64,000 nucleotides of DNA from Mucilaginibacter sp. PAMC 26640. Its GTDB lineage: Bacteria; Bacteroidota; Bacteroidia; Sphingobacteriales; Sphingobacteriaceae. The notes under the pieces were generated by a model. It searched no databases. It worked only from the letters and a program-made list of their open reading frames with translations, and was not told the origin of the DNA. The translations under genes were made by a program, and so were the position numbers. Below, piece by piece: positions 53,345-61,231 of this stretch. Position 1 is the first letter of the stretch, and each line of letters opens with the position of its first letter. The DNA is taken from the NCBI GenBank assembly GCA_001596135.1, contig CP014773.1, positions 2,418,001-2,482,000 on the forward strand. The letters run 5' to 3'.

Positions 53345-54355
53345 TTATTTGCTAAAACAAACCGTTTTTAACTTTTTAGTATAGTCTGGCTGTAGTGGCT
53401 CATTAGTTTGCGCTAATCGTTGCGAGCCAACATTTGCGGGGCAGGCAATTCCGCTAGGGGCATCATACACTAAATCCGGTTTAGCTGCAAGGAGTTCCTT
53501 GGGTACGTAAATTTGTGTTTTGGTAACAGAGTAACCGCTGGGTATAAAACGGATATAGTAACCATCGGGATGCAATGACCAGGTTCCTGATGGCACGTTC
53601 GGGTCGGGTTGAGAGGCTAGTCCGGCCAGTACTGCATATTTTTCCATCTCTTCATAAGATGAGGAGCCTGAAGCAGCAAGCCTGCGGATGTTATTTTCCG
53701 CTTCAAAAATGCTTTGTACTGCAGGCGGCAGTTGCCCCTTGGCTTTATCCATAAGGCTGGCCGGTAATACGCCAAGCGCGCCGCCTTCCAGCATCAGTAG
53801 TTCTTGAGGGGTTAAAAGGGTGCTCGCAGTGAGTTTGATATCAGTGCCCATGTCAACAAAACGTGTGCGGGCTATAATGGCCCATAACAAAATCTGGATG
53901 CTGTGCTGGGTTACCTCGGGGTGCTTTTCGCCGTTCTTCAGGATCAATATCACCACATCTTTTTTGGGTCCCAAAACAGGTGCAAGCATGTAACCGTCCC
54001 CGCTGCTGGGGCCGCGGGTGCCGGCATGCAAGCAATAGCTTTTATTGGTCATCTCATAGAAACCTTCGCAAAGTTTAAAGCCACCGGTTGGCGCTTTGGG
54101 TAACAGATACAAAGGTTGCGGCTGCTGCCCTTCTGTAAACGAAGGTGGTTTCGACCCGTTTTTATCAACGTCCTGGAAACTCGTAGAAATCGCCTGGGGC
54201 TGTTTCAATATTTTGTTAAGTCCGCCGCCTGATAAAGCTTCGGTGCCTTTATCCATGAGTTTTTTCCCAAGGCCACCAAATTGCCCGTGCGCTTTAACGC
54301 TGATTACCAGGAGTATCGCTAGGGTGAAGTAATTAATTAAAAGTTGTTTTTTCAT
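53345..54355 (-). CDS. Hypothetical secreted protein
   Basis: 336 residues, not recognised. The signal peptide (TLAILLVISVKAHGQ) suggests export. The mature part starts with a Gly-rich helix (FGGLGKKLMDKGTEALSGG). It contains four cysteines and a central domain (GFKLCEGFYEMTNKSYCLHA, DVVILILKNGEKHPEVTQ). It ends with LKTVCFSK. I see no catalytic motif or repeat. It is a single gene, convergent with the symporter, and its promoter region overlaps the 459-bp gap before sucD. Confidence 0.75.
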   Translation of the reverse strand: MKKQLLINYFTLAILLVISVKAHGQFGGLGKKLMDKGTEALSGGGLNKILKQPQAISTSFQDVDKNGSKPPSFTEGQQPQPLYLLPKAPTGGFKLCEGFYEMTNKSYCLHAGTRGPSSGDGYMLAPVLGPKKDVVILILKNGEKHPEVTQHSIQILLWAIIARTRFVDMGTDIKLTASTLLTPQELLMLEGGALGVLPASLMDKAKGQLPPAVQSIFEAENNIRRLAASGSSSYEEMEKYAVLAGLASQPDPNVPSGTWSLHPDGYYIRFIPSGYSVTKTQIYVPKELLAAKPDLVYDAPSGIACPANVGSQRLAQTNEPLQPDYTKKLKTVCFSK

Positions 54356-54552
54356 GTAAGATGGTTTTAGTACAACAAATTAATCAAAAAGATATTAACT
54401 TATTGTTATCTTAACCCAAGCTATAATTGATGTATTTTAACAAAGAAACTGTCGCTAACCAATAAATTCTTCTAATTTTAACATTTTAAGTAATAATCAT
54501 TTTACAACAACTGGTTAAACCCAGAGCCAATTTAACATCCAGAGTACCCCAT

Positions 54553-54762
54553 ATGGTAAGTAAATTATATCCTGTAAAAAAGTATCGAGATCAACTAGCG
54601 AGAGGTATTTTCCTCGTGCTATTTTTTCTCCTTATTTTACTGTTTATAATTCCGTTACTTTTTTTGCTGCTGTTTAACTTTAAAATTAAACCTGTCTCAT
54701 TTACACTAGTGCGTCAAAATTCACAAGCACCCCAATTATCCCGCCTCGGGCTCAAAATTTAA
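54553..54762 (+). CDS. Possible small membrane protein, 69 residues
   Basis: A basic start ([18 protein letters not shown]) is followed by one very hydrophobic stretch ([20 protein letters not shown]) and a short basic tail. There is no good ribosome binding site and no family I recognise. It ends right at the sucD promoter. It may be a real one-helix protein or a chance frame in AT-rich DNA. The rest of the 54356-54814 gap shows nothing apart from the sucD promoter. Confidence 0.3.
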   Translation: MVSKLYPVKKYRDQLARGIFLVLFFLLILLFIIPLLFLLLFNFKIKPVSFTLVRQNSQAPQLSRLGLKI

Positions 54763-54793
54763 TTTGACTTTATTGGCAATAACTTTAGCTTTG
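54763..54793 (+). promoter_or_regulatory. Bacteroidetes promoter of sucD
   Basis: TTTG at 54763-54766 and TAGCTTTG (exact TAnnTTTG) at 54786-54793, with a 19-bp spacer. The ATG at 54815 lies 21 bp downstream. This supports that start and argues against the in-frame TTG at 54764, which is inside the promoter. Confidence 0.8.
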
Positions 54794-54814
54794 CCATACA
54801 AAATTCAAAAGCCA

Positions 54815-55690
54815 ATGAGCGTTCTCGTAAATAAAGATTCTAAAGTTATAGTGCAGGGTTTTACCGGTAAAGAAGGTACTTACCATGCTGAGCAGATGAT
54901 TGAATATGGTACACAGTTAGTTGGTGGTGTTACACCGGGTAAAGGCGGCCAAACGCATTTAGACAGACCTGTTTTTAACACGGTAAAAGATGCGGTAGAC
55001 CAAACAGGCGCTGATGTATCTATCATTTTTGTACCGCCGGCTTTTGGTGCAGATGCCATTATGGAAGCTGCGGAAGCTGGAATTAAAGTTATTGTATGTA
55101 TCACCGAAGGTATCCCTACAAAGGATATGATTGAGGTAAAAGAATATTTAACAGATAAGGATGCCCGCCTGATTGGCCCTAACTGCCCGGGTATCATTAC
55201 TGCCGACGAGAGTAAAATTGGTATCATGCCAGGGTTTATTTTCAAAAAAGGTAATGTTGGTGTTGTATCAAAGTCTGGTACGCTTACTTACGAGGCGGTA
55301 GACCAGGTAGTTAAAGCTGGTTTAGGTATTACCACTGCTATCGGTATTGGTGGCGACCCAATTATTGGTACACCTACAAAAGAAGCTGTAGAATTGTTAA
55401 TGAACGATCCGGACACCCACGGTATCATCATGATTGGTGAAATTGGTGGTGGCATGGAAGCTGATGCAGCCCGTTGGATCAAAGAAAACGGTACCAAACC
55501 GGTTGTAGGCTTTATTGCCGGCCAAACTGCGCCTCCGGGCCGCCGTATGGGCCATGCAGGTGCAATTGTTGGCGGTGCCGATGATACAGCTGCAGCAAAA
55601 ATGAAGATCATGCGCGAGTGCGGTATCCGTGTGGTAGAGTCACCGGCAGAAATCGGCGCTGCCATGGCAGAAGAACTAGCTAAATTATAA
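54815..55690 (+). CDS. sucD: Succinate--CoA ligase (ADP/GDP-forming) subunit alpha
   Basis: 291 residues from ATG at 54815, the usual SucD length. [20 protein letters not shown] begins the CoA-binding Rossmann domain, [20 protein letters not shown] follows, and [13 protein letters not shown] contains the phospho-histidine. It forms succinate and ATP from succinyl-CoA in the TCA cycle together with SucC. sucC is not adjacent here, a split often seen in Bacteroidota (from memory). The stop codon is followed immediately by a copy of the GC-rich repeat. Confidence 0.97.
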   Translation: MSVLVNKDSKVIVQGFTGKEGTYHAEQMIEYGTQLVGGVTPGKGGQTHLDRPVFNTVKDAVDQTGADVSIIFVPPAFGADAIMEAAEAGIKVIVCITEGIPTKDMIEVKEYLTDKDARLIGPNCPGIITADESKIGIMPGFIFKKGNVGVVSKSGTLTYEAVDQVVKAGLGITTAIGIGGDPIIGTPTKEAVELLMNDPDTHGIIMIGEIGGGMEADAARWIKENGTKPVVGFIAGQTAPPGRRMGHAGAIVGGADDTAAAKMKIMRECGIRVVESPAEIGAAMAEELAKL

Positions 55691-55717
55691 TCCCCCACCC
55701 CTCTGAAGGGGGAGTAG
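55691..55717. repeat. GC-rich palindromic repeat, single copy after sucD
   Basis: CCCCCACCCCTCTGAAGGGG followed by GAGTAG begins one base after the sucD TAA. It is the same family as the copies at mraY-murD and ftsW-murG (CCCCnTGAAGGGGGnG core). Confidence 0.75.
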
Positions 55718-55812
55718 CATATATGAATCTCGGTCAGGTTGGCCGGGATTTTTTGTTTGGGTGGTTATGCGGTTTGCAGGCTTGTTGCTATATTAGGGTA
55801 TCAATCAACATA

Positions 55813-56583
55813 ATGAAAAAACTCACAGTAGTGATATTGTTGTCGCTTATTGCGGCGTCGTCATTTTCGCAGGGTGTTAATTCGGAGCGACCCCTGCAGC
55901 AGCCGGAAAATATCATCAAAAACTACGGCAGCTTTTTCAGCTATGTAAACGAGCACATGAAGTTATCACAAGATTTGGTGGCTTACGATGTAAAGGGCAG
56001 ACTGATCAGCAAAGCATCTTTTCTAAAAGCGCTTACCACTGGTTATTATCTTCCGCTAAGGCTGGGCACCGCTGATACCAAAATGCATTACCGGCTCTTT
56101 AAGCTTAACGCTCTTTCGGCAAAAGATATGGGTGTATACATTAAAGGCTGGAGCCGGGTGGTGTATACTCATTATCTGCAGGAGGGTAAACAATTTTCGC
56201 CGTTTGAATTTGTGGATTTAAAAGGCAACAAATACAGCACGGCAAACACCAGGGGGAAGATACTTTTGGTTAATTGCTGGTTTATCGGTTGCGCTAATTG
56301 CGAAAAGGAGATGCCGGCCCTTAACCAACTAGTTAAAAAGTATGCAGACCGCAAAGATGTGGTTTTTTTAAGCCTGGCGCTCGATACCAAAGCAAAGCTC
56401 GTTCCCTTTCTTAAACGCAAGCGGTTTGACTATGCAATAGTACCCGGCCAGGAAAAGTTTATCAATAGCAGCTTAAAAACTTCTGCTTATCCAACTCATT
56501 TTGTAATCAATAAAACAGGCAAGATCGTTAGTGTGGTTGATACGCCGGAGGAGGTAATTTACGCGCTAAAGACTCGGCTATAG
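55813..56583 (+). CDS. Secreted TlpA/ResA-like thioredoxin-fold protein
   Basis: 256 residues from the ATG at 55813 with a signal peptide (MKKLTVVILLSLIAASSFSQ). A longer frame to 55723 would put 30 odd residues in front of the signal. The C-terminal half is a thioredoxin fold with the redox motif NCWFIGCANCEKEMPALNQL (CxxC), VVFLSLALD, and the cis-Pro region TSAYPTHFVINKTG. The N-terminal 110 residues are a non-catalytic domain. It probably reduces or oxidises disulfides in the periplasm; partner unknown. Confidence 0.88.
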   Translation: MKKLTVVILLSLIAASSFSQGVNSERPLQQPENIIKNYGSFFSYVNEHMKLSQDLVAYDVKGRLISKASFLKALTTGYYLPLRLGTADTKMHYRLFKLNALSAKDMGVYIKGWSRVVYTHYLQEGKQFSPFEFVDLKGNKYSTANTRGKILLVNCWFIGCANCEKEMPALNQLVKKYADRKDVVFLSLALDTKAKLVPFLKRKRFDYAIVPGQEKFINSSLKTSAYPTHFVINKTGKIVSVVDTPEEVIYALKTRL

Positions 56584-56706
56584 ATAACAGGTGCAAGCCT
56601 TACGTAGATCTTAGTATCAGATCTTGAAATTCTTTAACCCTGAAAATACTGATTCAGACAAAATTTCTTAGATTCGGTACATCCGATTCAGTTAGATATC
56701 CCATTT

Positions 56707-58236
56707 ATGCGCAAATTCCTCGGCCTTTTGTTTTTTCTACCAGCATTAGCTGTTGCACAATACAAACCAGCCACCTTTACGGATCCCGACCGGCTAAAAA
56801 AGATTGAAGCTACGTACCAGGTCATCGATCAATTATATAAAGACTATGCGGATAAAAACCATTGGCCTGGTACCGCTTACGGTATCGTGGTGGATGGCAA
56901 GCTGGTGCATAGCGGTGGATTGGGTTATACCGATCTGAAAAACAAGATAGTTGCGGATGCGCAGTCTGATTTCCGAATCGCTTCCATGAGCAAAAGCCTT
57001 ACTGCTATGGCGATATTAAAGCTGCGCGATGAAGGTAGGCTTAAACTGGATGACCCGGCGTACCTGTACATTCCGGAGATGAAAGCAAACAAATATTTAA
57101 CAAAAGATGCTACGCCCATCACCCTGCGCAATCTGCTTACTCATACCGCCGGTTACCCCGAAGATAACCCATGGGGCGACAGACAGCTGGCCGTTAGCGA
57201 TGCCGAATTAATCGCCATTTACAAAAAAGGCGTATCATTTTCCACCAACCCGGGTTTGGGTTATGAATATAGTAATCTCGGCTTTGCTACGCTGGGTTAC
57301 ATCATTAAAAAAGTGAGTGGTAAAACCTATGAGCAATATATTACCGATAATATTTTAAAACCCTTAGGGATGACCCATACTTATTGGGAATATACTAAAG
57401 TGCCCAAAGATAAGCTGGCTCATGGCTACCGCTGGCTGGATGGGCAATGGGTGGAGCAGCCCTTGTTGCATGATGGTGCTTATGGTGCCATGGGTGGTTT
57501 AATTACTACCATAGCAGATTTTAGCAAATACATGGCCGTGCATTTAGATGCCTGGCCCGTGCGCAATGACCCGGAAAAGGGCCCGGTCAAACGCAGCTCG
57601 GTACGCGAGATGCAATATCCCTGGGATGTTAATTACTTAACAGCTAATGCTAAAACACCAGGCGGCAGGCCATGCCCCAACGTTACTGCTTATGCCTATG
57701 GCTTACGCTGGATGAAAGATTGCGATAACCGTATTTACGTTGGCCACACCGGCGGTTTGCCCGGTTTCGGCAGCCAGTGGAATGTAATGCCCGACTACGG
57801 AATAGGGGTAGTCGTATTTGGCAACTTAACTTATGCCCGCGCCGGGGCTATAAATAACCAGGTGCTGGATACGCTTTTAAGCATGTCGCGTATCGAACCC
57901 CGAAAGCTGCCTGCCTCGGCCATTTTAGAGCAACGAAAAACAGAATTATTGAAAGTGATTGGTAGCTGGGATACGGCCAGAGCAAGTGGCATTTTTGCTG
58001 ATAACTTTTTTATGGATTACTTCCCGGATAAACTAAAAATTGCCGCCGAAGAAGCCTTCGCCAAAACGGGTAAGATCGTTTATATTAGCCCTGTAGTGGC
58101 CGAAAATCAGCTACGCGGCTACTTTATAATGAAAGGCGCAAAGGCAAGTATCAAAGTAAGTTTTACCCTAACCCCGGAGAATCCGCCGCTGATACAGGAA
58201 TACCATTTGGACATTGTTAGCCCCCCGGCCCCGTAA
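56707..58236 (+). CDS. Serine hydrolase of the beta-lactamase class C/AmpC-like family
   Basis: 509 residues with signal peptide (MRKFLGLLFFLPALAVAQ). Nucleophile motif SMSK at residues 93-96 within FRIASMSKSLTAMAIL; second motif YSN in YEYSNLGFATLGYI; third motif HTG in VGHTGGLPGFGS. That is the S12 family signature. A C-terminal domain of about 120 residues follows. Members include D-aminopeptidases, esterases and carboxypeptidases acting on peptidoglycan or small substrates, so no beta-lactam activity is implied. Its last codons and stop are formed by a GC-rich repeat copy. Confidence 0.92.
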   Translation: MRKFLGLLFFLPALAVAQYKPATFTDPDRLKKIEATYQVIDQLYKDYADKNHWPGTAYGIVVDGKLVHSGGLGYTDLKNKIVADAQSDFRIASMSKSLTAMAILKLRDEGRLKLDDPAYLYIPEMKANKYLTKDATPITLRNLLTHTAGYPEDNPWGDRQLAVSDAELIAIYKKGVSFSTNPGLGYEYSNLGFATLGYIIKKVSGKTYEQYITDNILKPLGMTHTYWEYTKVPKDKLAHGYRWLDGQWVEQPLLHDGAYGAMGGLITTIADFSKYMAVHLDAWPVRNDPEKGPVKRSSVREMQYPWDVNYLTANAKTPGGRPCPNVTAYAYGLRWMKDCDNRIYVGHTGGLPGFGSQWNVMPDYGIGVVVFGNLTYARAGAINNQVLDTLLSMSRIEPRKLPASAILEQRKTELLKVIGSWDTARASGIFADNFFMDYFPDKLKIAAEEAFAKTGKIVYISPVVAENQLRGYFIMKGAKASIKVSFTLTPENPPLIQEYHLDIVSPPAP

Positions 58237-58245
58237 AGGGAGAGG
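58219..58245. repeat. GC-rich repeat copy forming the end of the serine hydrolase gene
   Basis: AGCCCCCCGGCCCCGTAAAG followed by GGAGAGG is a diverged copy of the GC-rich element. It encodes the final SPPAP residues and the TAA stop of the serine hydrolase. Confidence 0.65.
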
Positions 58246-58309
58246 AAAGCCGAAAGCACGAATTAGGCTTCAAGAACCAAGAAAAAATCCGTTGATCATC
58301 CTGGCGCTT

Positions 58310-58428
58310 TTCTTGGCTCTTATGCCCTAGCTTCTTGGCTCTTATGTCTTGGCATCTTGGCTTTTATGTCCTGGCTTCTTGTCTCTTACCTCCTGTTATC
58401 TTGGCTCTTAAACCTTGGCTTCTTGACG
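58310..58428. repeat. Minisatellite with exact 22-bp period
   Basis: Five full 22-bp units start at 58310, 58332, 58354, 58376 and 58398, followed by a partial unit at 58420. The consensus is close to TTCTTGGCTCTTATGTCTTG plus GC. An inverted piece of the same sequence lies upstream at 58268-58286. It fills most of the gap between the serine hydrolase and the next gene. A plus-strand frame through it is not a credible gene. Confidence 0.92.
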
Positions 58429-58434
58429 CTAATT

Positions 58435-58914
58435 TTATGCAACCCCATTCACTGCCAATCGCATAACGGTATTGGTGCTCAGGTTGATCTTCAGATTGAA
58501 AAAACAGGGCCCGCCATCCAGTACCATTACGATGCCTTTTCGCCAGTGCCGCTTTTCATAATCAGTGCAAAAGCAATTCACCCAAACTTCTTTTTCGCCT
58601 TTTGCATTAGTCACAGCGATGAGTTGCTTGTAATATTTGCCGGGTTTGCTGATGGTGGTGCCTTTACTTTTGTTGTATTCTTTAACCGTTACCGCAATGA
58701 TCTTTTCGATCATTTTTATTTCCTTACCAGAAATACTTGCCGGTTTAAAGTCTTTATCGAACAGAAAACTATCGCGGCTTTTAGTGAAGGGCAGTACTGC
58801 ATAGCGGGATGTATCGATGTAAGAGGTATCGGGCTTTGTGAAGCGGCCTGCTGAAGCAGCATTTGTAACTTGTTGAACTAATAAAAAGCTGATCAGCAGG
58901 ATGAAGAGTTTCAT
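58435..58914 (-). CDS. Hypothetical secreted protein
   Basis: 159 residues from the ATG at 58914, chosen because it begins a clear signal peptide (MKLFILLISFLLVQQVTNAA). A longer frame to 58980 puts 22 residues before it. The mature part is basic and has two cysteines around VNCFCTDYEKRHW and a third in MVLDGGPCFFNLKINL. I do not recognise a family. The motif order WVNCFC...GGPCFFNLKI suggests a small beta-sheet domain. It is a single gene converging on the 22-bp repeat. Confidence 0.75.
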   Translation of the reverse strand: MKLFILLISFLLVQQVTNAASAGRFTKPDTSYIDTSRYAVLPFTKSRDSFLFDKDFKPASISGKEIKMIEKIIAVTVKEYNKSKGTTISKPGKYYKQLIAVTNAKGEKEVWVNCFCTDYEKRHWRKGIVMVLDGGPCFFNLKINLSTNTVMRLAVNGVA

Positions 58915-59141
58915 AAGCAAGCGTATATAAAAGCACAACATGGCCCGGGCATTATTGTTGCATGCCACTCCTAATTTCACTGCGTCAACGGTGTGTAAAC
59001 ATCATCCGGCAAAACATTAGGTGCCCTTGAATTGTCGTATATTTATGTACACAGTCCGAAAGAACGGAATACATACGGTCCGAAAAGCTGGAGGCTAATC
59101 GGTGGAATTCATCAAGAATTACTGAAATCACAAAACATAGC

Positions 59142-59513
59142 ATGGAATACAATAAATTAACACCCGAAGAAGAGTATATCATATTACATAAAGGTACCGA
59201 GCGGCCATTTACTGGTGCTTTATTAAATAACAAGGCAGAAGGCTTATACATTTGCAGAAGGTGCGATGCGCCATTGTACACCTCGGAAACCAAATTCGAA
59301 TCGCATTGTGGCTGGCCAAGTTTTGACGACGAAATAGCCGGAGCGGTGAGATGGGAAACCGATGCGGACGGACGCCGTACCGAAATTCTTTGTGCCAATT
59401 GCGGCGCGCACCTGGGCCACGTTTTTAAAGGAGAGTATTTGACGCCTAAGAATACACGACACTGCGTAAACTCGGTATCAATGAAATTTGTACCAGCGGG
59501 CGAAACGAAATAA
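59142..59513 (+). CDS. msrB: Peptide-methionine (R)-S-oxide reductase
   Basis: 123 residues, a single MsrB domain with no signal peptide, hence cytosolic. Zinc site from CRRCDAPLY and [12 protein letters not shown]. The substrate-binding [13 protein letters not shown] and the catalytic [11 protein letters not shown] (Cys near residue 113) are intact. It repairs the R epimer of oxidised methionine. There is no fused MsrA, and the gene is alone, with the long nrd leader region following it. Confidence 0.97.
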   Translation: MEYNKLTPEEEYIILHKGTERPFTGALLNNKAEGLYICRRCDAPLYTSETKFESHCGWPSFDDEIAGAVRWETDADGRRTEILCANCGAHLGHVFKGEYLTPKNTRHCVNSVSMKFVPAGETK

Positions 59514-60153
59514 GGCGTCGCATTTAGAAAATTCTTATCGTAAAAATGGTCAGGAATTTTTGTTTTCCACATTCCGTTGGCTGGATAGCTGATGTGTAAA
59601 ATACCGTATTTCTACGTGGTTCATAAAAGCCTTAATTAGGCACGGTTGGCACTTTTTAGGAGGCTTAAATTGTCTGCTTTAGGTAAAGTAAAAGTTTGGT
59701 AAAGGTTACCAAAATGTTAAGCGCGGTAGCGGGGCAGATAATAAACTTGGTTGTGTAATACATTGATCATTAATGGGTTGTACGGTGATGGATATAAACA
59801 AGGAGAATAAAATATTTCTTCATTTGTTTATAACTTATAGTTGATGTTAAAAACTTAGGTTAACATCCCTAGGGCAGTTGCCTTATCTTTGAACTATAAG
59901 TTCTGTAAACGCCATCGTTACCGTTGTGAAACTTCGGTAAAATTGTAAAAAGCCGTGTAAACACATGGGCGATGTGTATTGAAATATAAAGTTTAATAGG
60001 AGGTAAGTGAGGGTGTTTGGAGCGAGTAAACAAGGGCGGCTTTGGTTGCCATTATAGAACTCGCAACGCACGCGTGTCTGTAAACCTGGCGTGCAACTAT
60101 TGGCTATACTGCGGAACATTCATTAGATAATACAAAATAACATATAATACGAG
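59514..60153. promoter_or_regulatory. 640-bp region upstream of nrdB with promoter and dyads
   Basis: There is no credible gene. AACTTATAGTT (59832-59842) is the exact inverse of AACTATAAGTT (59892-59902). Just inside it, GATGTTAA (59843-59850) pairs with TTAACATC (59860-59867). A -7 box TATCTTTG (59884-59891) ends where the right outer arm begins, so the dyads could be an operator; the transcript would then have a leader of about 250 nt. Further down are ACACAT/ATGTGT (59961-59977) and GCACGC/GCGTGC (60068-60094). I find no good NrdR box or B12 riboswitch. Confidence 0.55.
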
Positions 60154-61128
60154 ATGCCAGAGGAAACTGAATTATTGCTGAGAGAGAACAAGGATCGTTT
60201 TGTGATCCTCCCCATCAAGTATCCCGCTATTTGGGAAATGTACAAAAAAGCCGAAGCTAGCTTTTGGACAGCCGAGGAGATAGATCTGAGTGACGACCTG
60301 AAACACTGGGAAGGTTTAAATAGTGGAGAGAAACACTTTATTTCACACATCCTGGCGTTTTTTGCGGCAAGTGACGGTATTGTGAACGAGAATCTGGCTA
60401 TTAATTTCATGAGCGAGGTGCAGTTACCTGAGGCACGTTGTTTCTACGGTTTCCAGATCATGATGGAAAACATCCACTCTGAAACCTATGCGCTGCTGAT
60501 AGACACCTATATTAAAGACCCGGCGGAGAAAGATCGTTTGTTTCATGCTATTGATACCGTGCCATGTGTGGGTAAAAAGGCAGAATGGGCACTGCGCTGG
60601 ATCAATAACGGCAGCTTTGCAGAGCGTTTAGTAGCATTTGCGGCTGTAGAAGGTATATTCTTCTCGGGCAGTTTTTGCTCTATCTTCTGGTTAAAGAAAC
60701 GTGGTTTGATGCCTGGCTTAACATTCAGTAACGAATTGATCTCCCGTGATGAAGGTTCGCATTGCGAATTTGCTTGTTTGCTTTACAAAATGCTGGATAA
60801 TAGACTCAGCGTTGAAGCAGCAACCAAGATCATTACCGATGCCGTAGAGATTGAAAAGGAATTTGTGAGCGACGCCCTGCCGGTAAGTTTAATTGGTATG
60901 AATGCCAAATTAATGAGCCAGTATATAGAGTTTGTTGCCGACAGATGGTTAGATGAGTTGGGCTATCCGAAAGTTTACGGTGCTTCCTGTCCTTTTGACT
61001 TTATGGAGATGATCAGCCTGCAGGGAAAAACCAATTTCTTCGAGAAAAGGGTAGGTGACTATCAAAAAAGCGGCGTGCTGAACGGTACACCAGAAAATAA
61101 GGCTTTCTCGTTGGATGAGGATTTCTAA
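60154..61128 (+). CDS. nrdB: Ribonucleotide reductase class Ia small (radical) subunit, eukaryote-like type
   Basis: 324 residues. Di-iron ligands: Asp74 ([10 protein letters not shown]), Glu105 and His108 (ENIHSETY, with the radical Tyr112 four residues on), then Glu in AVEGIFF and the Glu/His pair in [11 protein letters not shown]. Long stretches such as [19 protein letters not shown] and [19 protein letters not shown] are nearly those of animal R2 proteins, as expected for the NrdABe group known in Bacteroidota. It generates the tyrosyl radical needed by NrdA. nrdA follows 103 bp downstream. Confidence 0.97.
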   Translation: MPEETELLLRENKDRFVILPIKYPAIWEMYKKAEASFWTAEEIDLSDDLKHWEGLNSGEKHFISHILAFFAASDGIVNENLAINFMSEVQLPEARCFYGFQIMMENIHSETYALLIDTYIKDPAEKDRLFHAIDTVPCVGKKAEWALRWINNGSFAERLVAFAAVEGIFFSGSFCSIFWLKKRGLMPGLTFSNELISRDEGSHCEFACLLYKMLDNRLSVEAATKIITDAVEIEKEFVSDALPVSLIGMNAKLMSQYIEFVADRWLDELGYPKVYGASCPFDFMEMISLQGKTNFFEKRVGDYQKSGVLNGTPENKAFSLDEDF

Positions 61129-61231
61129 CAAACAACTACGTCGATAAAAACGACCTTTAATAAATTATATATTACAGTTGGTTTAAAGCTATCTATAAAC
61201 TTTATACTAACCACTTAACTACCAACAAAAG

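Noticed and set aside
54764..54814. N-terminal extension of SucD from the TTG at 54764
   Set aside because: That TTG is part of the -33 element of a good promoter, and the ATG at 54815 gives the normal SucD length and N-terminus.
58357..58854. 165-residue plus-strand frame over the minisatellite
   Set aside because: It begins inside the 22-bp repeat and then runs antisense to the hypothetical gene with a signal peptide, so it is a shadow frame.
58985..59572. Long minus-strand frame opposite msrB
   Set aside because: It lies antisense over the intact msrB gene with all zinc and catalytic motifs on the plus strand; the minus product has no recognisable features.
59650..59700. Sigma-54 promoter (TTGGCAC-like) in the nrdB upstream region
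   Set aside because: The GC partner is not at the required spacing from GG, and sigma-54 sites are not expected to drive nrd genes here.
59961..59977. NrdR box
   Set aside because: ACACAT/ATGTGT has outer similarity, but the total length is 17 and the centre is GGGCG, unlike the AT-rich 16-bp NrdR consensus; reported only as a dyad.
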